Of a DNA stretch of 12,776 nucleotides, positions 7,481-12,776 are shown one piece after another. The stretch is from JBBDWJ01 sp040902925. GTDB lineage: Bacteria; Acidobacteriota; Terriglobia; Bryobacterales; UBA6623. Made by a program: the position numbers and the translations under genes. Each line of letters opens with the position of its first letter. Positions within the stretch are counted from its first letter, which is position 1. Under the pieces are notes generated by a model. It had not been told where the DNA came from. It saw only the letters and a list, made by a program, of their open reading frames with translations, and searched no databases. Location of the stretch: positions 1 to 12,776 of the forward strand of contig JBBDWJ010000319.1 of NCBI GenBank assembly GCA_040902925.1, given 5' to 3'.

Positions 7481-10400
7481 ATCTCACCGATCAGCAGCGA
7501 GAGGCCATCGAGAGCTGGAAGCGCGGCGATGTGTCGGTCGTCGCCGGGCCGGGCTCGGGCAAAACCACGGTGCTGGTTGAGCATTTCCGCTGGCTGGTCG
7601 AGCGCCGCGGAGTCAGCCCTCAAAACATCGTTGCCATCACGTTCACCGAAAAGGCCGCCAACAACATGCACGAAAGGCTCGTGCGTGAGGCGCCGGCGCC
7701 CGAGCTGCGCGAGAAATTCGAGCGCGCCCAGATTTCCACCATCGATGCTTTTTGCAACCGCTTATTGCGCGAGCACGCTCTCGAAGTCGGGCTCGACCCT
7801 GAATTTCGCATCCTCGACCCCAGCGAGCAGGAAGTCGAGACGCGCCGCGTCGTCGGCGAGGTGTTGAACGAGGTTTTCGAGGCCGACCCCGAGGCCACCT
7901 ACGAATTTCTGGCCGCCTTCGCGGGTTCGAACCGCTACGCTGACGAGTTCCAGATTTCGCATGTCCACGACCAGTTTTATCTGCTCTACCTCGGCGTGCG
8001 CGCGTGGGACACACAACCGTTCGTGCAAGAAGCCGATCAGGCCGGGGCGTATAGTGAGCTCCTCGATCTGTTGCGGTCGGAAGCGGAAAAGCGCGCTTCC
8101 AAGCCGCTCGCCAACTGGGCGCAGTCCGCGCCGCCGGCCGGCCCCGTGCTGACTCCGGAGCACCTTGAATGGCTCAGCACCGTCGAGCAGAACATCGAGT
8201 TCATGACGACCCTGGGGAGAGCCAAAAGCCTCCCAAAGAAAACCGGTGAGGATCTGATCAAGATCGCGCAAAGCGCCCGCCTTTCGGCGACTCACGGCAA
8301 GGCGCGGCGCTGGGTCGTCCGCGTGGTCGAGCGGATCGAAGAAGTGTACAGCGCGTGGAAACGCGCCAACGCCGCCCTCGATTTTCCGGACCTGGTCGAG
8401 AAGACCGTTCGCTTTCTCGAATCACAACCTGATTTACGCAGCCAGTTTCACCACATCCTCATCGACGAGTACCAGGACACCAACACCTCCCAGGCGAAGC
8501 TGGCCAAGCTGCTGCGAGGTGAGTCGAAAGATGGCTCGCGCGTTCTCTACGCTGTCGGAGATATCAATCAATCCATCTACGGCTTCCGTCACGCCGACCC
8601 CGACGTGTTCCGCGACTATCGCCGCCAGGTCGAGGCCGACAAAGGCCATGTCGTCGACTTGATGACAAACTTTCGTAGCCGTCCTGAAATCCTGCGGGCG
8701 GTCGCAACCATCCTCAGCGGAGCCGGCGGCATCGAGCCCCACAAACTCGAGGCCGGCGAAAAGTTCGCGCCCAAAGACATCCCGAGCGTGGAAATTCTAG
8801 TGGCGCGAGGCCTGGTTGACGAAGACCCCGCGGCCCACGAGCGGCGCGAGATGCTGCTAGTCACGGCGCGTATTTTCGAATTGCACGAGACCTTGCGCGT
8901 TGGCAATCCGCCCCGCCCGGTTCGCTGGAGCGATTTCGCGGTCCTGCTCCGCACGCACGACCAAGTGTCGCGCTTTGCGGCGGCGTTGCGCGACGCCGAA
9001 GCGCCCTACCAGCTTTCCGCCGGCCGCGGTTTCTTCCAGGCGCCGGAGGTGCGCGACCTGGTGCACTTCTTGCGAATTCTGCGCAACCCGCGCGACGAGA
9101 TCGGCTTGGCGGCGGTGCTCCGCTCGCCGCTCGTCGGCCTGGGCGACGAAGCCCTGCTGCGCATGAAGCTCAAGGCGCGCAATCTCGCCGAAGCCCTTCA
9201 CAACCCGCCAATTCTCGATGGGGAAGACGCTAAAAAGCTGGAAAGCTTCCGTCAGCGCTTCGCCTACTGCCGGCGCGTGCGAGAAGACCAGCCGGCCGAT
9301 CTGCTGCTGACCCGCCTACTGGCCGAGAGCGGCTACGAAGCCTGGCTGCTCACCCAGCCGGGGGGGCTGCAACAGGCCGCCAATGTTCAGAAGCTGCTGT
9401 CGATCATCCGGGCGTTTCCTGCCGCGCGCGATCTGCCTTTCGCCGCGCTCATTGAACGTCTTGAAAAAATGCAGCAGGTCGGCACGCCGGAAACGGAGGC
9501 TTCCGTTCCGGACTCCGCCGAAGACGCCATCCATCTGATGACCATGCATGCGGCGAAAGGCCTCGAGTTCCCCGTCGTCTTCCTGCCGGCTATCAGCCGC
9601 GGCCAGCGCTTCGACACCGACCCGCTGCTTTTTTCACCCGCGGACGGCATCGGAGTTTCGTGGCTCAATGCCGCGAAAGGCGAAGGCTTCAGCGATGCGG
9701 CTCATCGAGCGATCCGGGAAAAACGCAAGGACCAGGAGCGCAACGAATCCGACCGCCTCTTTTACGTTGCGATGACCCGCGCCGAGGAGCATCTCGTGCT
9801 GAGCGCTTCGTTCAAAGCGACGCTCTCGCCCAAGGGTAAGGAGAGCATCCGGGTCGAGCACTGGTCCAAGTACGTGCGGGACAGCCTCGCCATCGATTTC
9901 CAGCAAGTCGACGATCAGCCCATCATCGAGCAGCGCGACGGCTGGCAGTTCCGGCTCTTCCGGACTGCTCAAGACCCCGCCACTGTGCGGCCGGTCCTGG
10001 CGCATCCGGGGGAAAGCAGCGTCGCTTGGGTCGAGCGCCCCGAGCCCGGCGATCAATCCGACTCGGAGACTGCGGTGACCTCGGTCGCGCTGTTTGCCGA
10101 GTGCCCGCGCCGGTACTACCTCTCCCGCTACTTAGGTTTCGCCGAAGCCCGCCGCCCCGCGCGCGGCCACGCCGCCGAAAACACCGCTCCGGACGACGCC
10201 CTGCTGGGAGAACCCGACGAAACCGACGCCACCGAACTCGGCCACCAGGTCCACGCCGCGCTGGCCGGCTCCCTGCCGCTCGACAGCATCTCTGGCGAGA
10301 CCTTGCACCTGGTCGAGACCTTCCATGCAAGCGAGCTGGGAAAGCGGGCGGCCGCCGCCGAAACCGCCGTTCGCGAGCAGCACCTCACCTTCGCCATCGG

Positions 10401-10944
10401 CGGACACCTGCTGCGCGGGCAAATCGACCTTTGGTTTGAACAGGATGGCCGGAGCGCCCTGGTCGACTACAAGACCGACCAGGTCAGCACGGAAGAGGCG
10501 CCGGAGCGGCTGCGAACCTACGGCTTGCAGCTCCAGCTCTATTCGCTAGCCCTCGAGCAAGCCAACGGCACGCGCCCCGTTCAGGCCACGGCCTATTTTT
10601 TGCGGCCTAACCTTGCTCTCGATGTCGATCTCAGCGCGCCGGCGCTGGACCGGGCTCGAGAGGCCGTGAGGCGATTTTTCGCAGCCCAGGCGAAAATCGA
10701 CTTTCCGCTTCATATCGGCGAGCATTGTTTTCGATGCCCCCACTATGGCGGCTTGTGCCCCGCGAAAGTGCCGCATCACGTTGACGAACAAGAAGATACC
10801 TCGCTTGGCAGGACCGGCCAGTCCGCACCGGTGGGGCCAACATCTCCGGTCCCGGCGAAACCGGCTCCTCGGCAGACCGGAAGGGCAGGCCAGCAGCCCA
10901 TCGCCGGCCAGCTCAACCTTCCGTTCCAGCAGGACGATAATTGA
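7477..10944 (+). CDS. addA: AddA helicase/nuclease subunit (UvrD/RecB superfamily)
   Basis: This 1,155-residue protein is the motor subunit of AddAB, a 3'-5' SF1A helicase plus nuclease. GTG 7477 is chosen because it overlaps the addB stop (GTGA), follows a GGGTGG, and yields the normal NLTDQQREAI start with Q6. The longer open frame to 7231 only overlaps addB. Helicase motifs are AGPGSGKTT (23-31), TFTEKAA, IDEYQDT (329-335), GDINQSIY (361-368), NFRS (398-401), TMHAAKGLEF (689-698) and YVAMTRAEE (763-771). The C-terminal nuclease has H926, D984 (GQIDLW), D997 and K999 (DYKT), Q1020 and Y1022. C876 plus C1084, C1087 and C1094 form an apparent iron-sulfur staple (CX2CX6C), which I do not expect in AddA from the Bacillus enzyme. 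The last ~50 residues are a Pro/Gly/Gln-rich tail ending QLNLPFQQDDN, like a sliding-clamp-binding peptide. Family assignment is very secure. Confidence 0.96.
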   Translation: MNLTDQQREAIESWKRGDVSVVAGPGSGKTTVLVEHFRWLVERRGVSPQNIVAITFTEKAANNMHERLVREAPAPELREKFERAQISTIDAFCNRLLREHALEVGLDPEFRILDPSEQEVETRRVVGEVLNEVFEADPEATYEFLAAFAGSNRYADEFQISHVHDQFYLLYLGVRAWDTQPFVQEADQAGAYSELLDLLRSEAEKRASKPLANWAQSAPPAGPVLTPEHLEWLSTVEQNIEFMTTLGRAKSLPKKTGEDLIKIAQSARLSATHGKARRWVVRVVERIEEVYSAWKRANAALDFPDLVEKTVRFLESQPDLRSQFHHILIDEYQDTNTSQAKLAKLLRGESKDGSRVLYAVGDINQSIYGFRHADPDVFRDYRRQVEADKGHVVDLMTNFRSRPEILRAVATILSGAGGIEPHKLEAGEKFAPKDIPSVEILVARGLVDEDPAAHERREMLLVTARIFELHETLRVGNPPRPVRWSDFAVLLRTHDQVSRFAAALRDAEAPYQLSAGRGFFQAPEVRDLVHFLRILRNPRDEIGLAAVLRSPLVGLGDEALLRMKLKARNLAEALHNPPILDGEDAKKLESFRQRFAYCRRVREDQPADLLLTRLLAESGYEAWLLTQPGGLQQAANVQKLLSIIRAFPAARDLPFAALIERLEKMQQVGTPETEASVPDSAEDAIHLMTMHAAKGLEFPVVFLPAISRGQRFDTDPLLFSPADGIGVSWLNAAKGEGFSDAAHRAIREKRKDQERNESDRLFYVAMTRAEEHLVLSASFKATLSPKGKESIRVEHWSKYVRDSLAIDFQQVDDQPIIEQRDGWQFRLFRTAQDPATVRPVLAHPGESSVAWVERPEPGDQSDSETAVTSVALFAECPRRYYLSRYLGFAEARRPARGHAAENTAPDDALLGEPDETDATELGHQVHAALAGSLPLDSISGETLHLVETFHASELGKRAAAAETAVREQHLTFAIGGHLLRGQIDLWFEQDGRSALVDYKTDQVSTEEAPERLRTYGLQLQLYSLALEQANGTRPVQATAYFLRPNLALDVDLSAPALDRAREAVRRFFAAQAKIDFPLHIGEHCFRCPHYGGLCPAKVPHHVDEQEDTSLGRTGQSAPVGPTSPVPAKPAPRQTGRAGQQPIAGQLNLPFQQDDN
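10909..10926 (+). other. Candidate beta-clamp-binding motif QLNLPF in the AddA tail
   Basis: Residues 1145-1150 of AddA fit the QLxLxF/L hexapeptide used by bacterial sliding-clamp partners (compare QLSLPL in E. coli Hda). It sits five residues from the C-terminus after a Pro/Gly-rich linker, the usual placement for such peptides. Binding is inferred, not shown. Confidence 0.5.
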
Positions 10945-10952
10945 TTTGCATC

Positions 10953-10970
10953 GGTTCGTACTCTCGAACC
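10953..10970 (+). terminator. Weak hairpin after addA
   Basis: GGTTCG-TACTCT-CGAACC is a perfect six-base-pair stem with a six-base loop, beginning nine bases after the addA stop. No T-tract follows directly; the first T-rich stretch (TTCTTTTGGCTTTT) is about 18 bases on. It could be a 3'-end stabiliser or a poor intrinsic terminator. Confidence 0.35.
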
Positions 10971-11080
10971 CTCAACCAATGTAAAATTCTTTTGGCTTTT
11001 ATGAACAACCTCTGGACCCTAACTCAACCTCCCCTGCGTATCAACCTTTTGCTCTCAGTCACCGACTGCGCTAGTCTCGG

Positions 11081-11110
11081 TTGAGGCCGCCGGGTTTCGG
11101 CGGGTATATT
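11081..11110 (+). promoter_or_regulatory. Candidate promoter for the outer-membrane protein gene
   Basis: TTGAGG (11081-11086) and TATATT (11105-11110) are separated by 18 bases, a good sigma-70-type pair. Transcription would start near 11117, giving a very short leader that still holds the GGGAG site. The spacer contains a perfect inverted repeat, CCGCCG-GGTTT-CGGCGG (11087-11103), which could be an operator or simply GC-rich chance. Confidence 0.55.
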
Positions 11111-11118
11111 AGCCCCAA

Positions 11119-11123
11119 GGGAG
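11119..11123 (+). promoter_or_regulatory. Shine-Dalgarno of the outer-membrane protein gene
   Basis: AAGGGAGA places GGGAG six bases before ATG 11130, fixing the start so that a complete signal peptide is encoded. Confidence 0.8.
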
Positions 11124-11129
11124 AAGTGG

Positions 11130-11924
11130 ATGCATTCGTCGCTCAGAACGCCCGCCTCGGCGGTCCTGCTGGTAGTGTGTAGCTTGTTTGGTTCGATGGC
11201 CCGTGCCCAAGAGGGAACCCAGCAAAAACCGCCGGAGAAGCCGCCGCAGTCCGGTCCTCGATCTACTCTGATCGGTCCGTTCTCCATCGGCGTCCGCATG
11301 GGCATCCTGGTCGGCGACTTGATGGAGGGCGGCAGCTCTATCGTTACCGACACGACCTTGAACCCGGACCGGACCACCGAGGCCAACGGCGAGTCGACCT
11401 CGGGCCGCTTCGGTTTCGGTCCCGTCGTCCAGATCAACCTCACCAAGCGGATCTCCCTGAACGTGGATCTGATGCGCCGCAGCGTCGGCTACAACGCTAC
11501 GACAACGGTCAATGATGAGGCGACCAGCACGGCTGACGCGGCATTTGTCTCAGAACGTACGGAAACAATAACGGCCAAATTCTGGGACCTGACGCTGCTT
11601 CCGCGATACCGTTTTGGAGAGCCTGGGAAACGGCGCCCCTACATTACCGGCGGGTTCGCGCTGCGGTCGCTTTCCAAGGAGCGCGGCACGGTACAAACGA
11701 CCGACGCCGATGGGGACATCGATTCGGGGCCCCTGGACGTCCAATCAGCTAACAGCTCGATTCGCGGGGCGGCGATCGGGGCAGGGATTCAGATCCAGGA
11801 CGACGTCGGTTTCAAGCTGGAGCTCGAATTCCGGTATACCCGCTGGTTCCGGCGAACCTTCGAGACCGTCGCGGCTAACTCGAGCAGGAATCAGGCCGAA
11901 GTCCTGCTGGGCTTAACGTTCTAG
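11130..11924 (+). CDS. Outer-membrane beta-barrel protein, uncharacterised
   Basis: The 264-residue product has a clear Sec signal peptide: R6, a hydrophobic stretch at about 9-22, and ARA-Q cleavage after A26. A Pro/Gln-rich linker (30-43) follows. The rest alternates polar and hydrophobic residues in strand-like segments such as RFGFGPVVQINLTKRISLNV, FWDLTLLPRYRF, RPYITGGFALRSL, AAIGAGIQIQ and FKLELEFRYTRWFR. It ends in LLGLTF, a C-terminal phenylalanine typical of the BAM recognition signal. The size and layout fit an 8-10-strand barrel of the OmpA/OmpW-like outer-membrane type. No peptidoglycan-binding OmpA domain is present, and no transport substrate can be inferred. It has its own promoter and ribosome binding site, and no functional link to addAB is evident. 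The outer-membrane call is fairly safe; the exact family is not identified. Confidence 0.8.
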   Translation: MHSSLRTPASAVLLVVCSLFGSMARAQEGTQQKPPEKPPQSGPRSTLIGPFSIGVRMGILVGDLMEGGSSIVTDTTLNPDRTTEANGESTSGRFGFGPVVQINLTKRISLNVDLMRRSVGYNATTTVNDEATSTADAAFVSERTETITAKFWDLTLLPRYRFGEPGKRRPYITGGFALRSLSKERGTVQTTDADGDIDSGPLDVQSANSSIRGAAIGAGIQIQDDVGFKLELEFRYTRWFRRTFETVAANSSRNQAEVLLGLTF

Positions 11925-11956
11925 TTAGGTATCAACGAGATACAGCAGATACGCAT

Positions 11957-11984
11957 TCCGAGCCGCGCGCGTGAGAAGGCCGTG
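11957..11984 (+). repeat. Interspersed GC-rich repeat, copy B
   Basis: TCCGAGCCGCGCGCGTGAG (11957-11975) followed by AAGGCCGTGG differs from copy A by one base in the 19-base core. It starts 33 bp after the stop of the outer-membrane protein gene. It lies inside an open frame on the minus strand that continues from the response-regulator remnant, showing that this part of that frame is not real coding sequence. Confidence 0.7.
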
Positions 11985-12079
11985 GTTTCTGCTGGCGGCG
12001 AGTATTGTCCCCGCAGTGGCCAAATGGTCTTTGCCGTGGCCAAGCAGGGGCGCCTGACCGGCCGGAAGGCCCAATGGGG

Positions 12080-12185
12080 CCGAATCAAGCGGGCTTCGGC
12101 GGGATTGTCCTCCACCAGCAAAACCCGTGTTGTTGCCCAGGACCGGTGCCGTGTTCGATGTGGGCCCTGTGTTGGTTTCAATCAT
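12080..12185 (-). pseudogene. Truncated, frameshifted response-regulator start
   Basis: An ATG at 12185 lies nine bases after the histidine kinase stop, behind AGGGAG (spacer only two bases). It opens a 19-codon lead ending VLGNN. After one surplus base the frame continues as TRVLLVEDNPAEARLIR (the first codon shared with the shift), which is beta1/alpha1 of a receiver domain with the acidic E-D pair. Past 12080 no frame resembles a receiver: the phosphoacceptor aspartate and the rest of the domain are absent. Repeat copy B and the outer-membrane protein stop come within 160 bp. Phytochrome-type kinases are often followed by an Rcp1-like single-domain regulator, so this is probably the relic of the kinase's partner. 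The short match limits certainty. Confidence 0.7.
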
Positions 12186-12193
12186 GGCTCCCT

Positions 12194-12776
12194 TCAGGCT
12201 GGGCCCCGGGCCGGCAGCGTAAACTGGAAAGTTGCTCCACGCCCGGCCTCGGATTCGACCCAGATTCTTCCACCGTGGCTCTCCACGATTTTTTTGCAAA
12301 TCGCCAGGCCGATCCCCGTCCCGGAATACTGGCTGCGGCCATGCAAGCGGCGAAAGATCTCAAACACCTGATCTCGAAACTCCGGGTCGATTCCAATGCC
12401 GTTGTCCCGCACCGTTAACAGCCATTCGCCGCCGCGCTTCTCGGCCGACACTCGGACACGCGGCGCATCGTCGCCGTGATACTTCACTGCGTTGCCGATC
12501 AGGTTCTGAAATAGCTGAATCAACTGCGCACGCTGGCCTTGCACAACAGGCAGCGGCGTCAATTCGACTTGCGCCGCGCTTTCCTCCACCGCCGCTTGAA
12601 GATTGGTGAGCGAGGTCCGCGCGCATTCCTCCAGATTCACTGCTTCCGGCGTGGGGGCCTCCCGCCCAACCCGCGAGTACGAAAGCAAATCGCGAATCAA
12701 CGCTTGCAGGCGTTCGGCTCCCTCGATCGTAAACCGCATGAACTCGTCGGCTTCGCTGTCGAGCTTGCCGCGGTAG
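12194..12776 (-). CDS. Sensor histidine kinase, C-terminal part (runs off the window)
   Basis: The frame is open to the window edge (YRGKLDSEADEFMRF precedes the internal ATG at 12739), so the N-terminus and the phosphorylated histidine are outside. Visible are the second DHp helix (ERLQALIRDLLSYSRV) and a complete HATPase domain. Its motifs are the N-box LFQNLIGNAVKYHG, G1 DNGIGIDPEF, F-box FEIFRRLHGRSQ, G2 GTGIGLAICKKI, and the closing GGRIWVESEAGRGATFQF. The YRGKLD...LLSYSRV and RLHGRSQYSGTGIGL forms are typical of phytochrome/PAS-type HisKA kinases. The sensor domains cannot be seen. It should phosphorylate a response regulator, but the one directly downstream is only a broken remnant. 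The stop is TGA at 12194-12196. Identification is very secure. Confidence 0.96.
   Translation of the reverse strand, partial: YRGKLDSEADEFMRFTIEGAERLQALIRDLLSYSRVGREAPTPEAVNLEECARTSLTNLQAAVEESAAQVELTPLPVVQGQRAQLIQLFQNLIGNAVKYHGDDAPRVRVSAEKRGGEWLLTVRDNGIGIDPEFRDQVFEIFRRLHGRSQYSGTGIGLAICKKIVESHGGRIWVESEAGRGATFQFTLPARGPA

Noticed and set aside
11001..11084. A 27-codon open frame after addA (MNNLWTLTQPPLR start)
   Set aside because: No ribosome binding site and no similarity. It ends inside the -35 element of the next gene's promoter, so it is most likely chance.
12061..12081. GGCC-rich inverted repeats as a possible terminator
   Set aside because: Stems of four to five bases in GC-rich sequence with no T-tract on either strand; not distinguishable from chance.
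11925..12299. Minus-strand open frame of 124 codons as a hypothetical protein
   Set aside because: It overlaps the kinase C-terminus, runs out of frame with the receiver motif and reads through the interspersed repeat, so it is a composite of unrelated pieces.
11982..12371. Plus-strand open frames over the region between the outer-membrane gene and the kinase
   Set aside because: The part reading RASAGLSSTSKTRV is the exact antisense of the receiver motif VLLVEDNPAEARLI, and further on the frames are antisense to the kinase HATPase domain.

Overview
The window looks like a GC-rich chromosomal segment from an acidobacterium, probably close to Bryobacter/Solibacter. This is inferred from gene content: a Ser/Thr kinase fused to a TolB-like domain and TPRs, a secreted NHL beta-propeller built on the STVAGTGEPG-type blade, AddA/AddB, and a phytochrome-type histidine kinase. 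No RNA genes, CRISPR arrays, transposases or phage genes were seen.

Layout. Positions 1-2230 (+) hold a transmembrane Ser/Thr kinase with TolB-like and TPR regions. It lacks its N-lobe at the window edge and is split by a frameshift near 1274-1291. Positions 2289-3467 (+) encode an FAD-dependent DAO-family oxidoreductase. Positions 3569-4645 (-) encode a secreted NHL-repeat protein, convergent with the oxidoreductase and divergent from the next unit. Positions 4796-10944 (+) are an addB-addA two-gene operon whose reading frames overlap by four bases (GTGA). Positions 11130-11924 (+) encode an outer-membrane beta-barrel protein with a good promoter and ribosome binding site. Positions 11925-12193 hold no intact gene, but contain the frameshifted, truncated start of a response regulator (-) and one copy of an interspersed GC-rich repeat. 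Positions 12194-12776 (-) are the C-terminal part of a sensor histidine kinase that runs off the window.

How the genes work together. AddB and AddA should form the heterodimeric helicase-nuclease that resects double-strand breaks before RecA loading. Both subunits carry a PD-(D/E)XK nuclease domain with a four-cysteine iron-sulfur staple pattern, and AddA ends in a flexible tail with a sliding-clamp-like motif. The histidine kinase probably once had the adjacent response regulator as partner, but only that regulator's first ~35 codons remain. The other genes look like independent units.

I did not find a wholly new system. The points most worth a second look are the clamp-like motif on AddA, the double iron-sulfur pattern, the two eroded signalling genes, and the repeat family placed just after stop codons.
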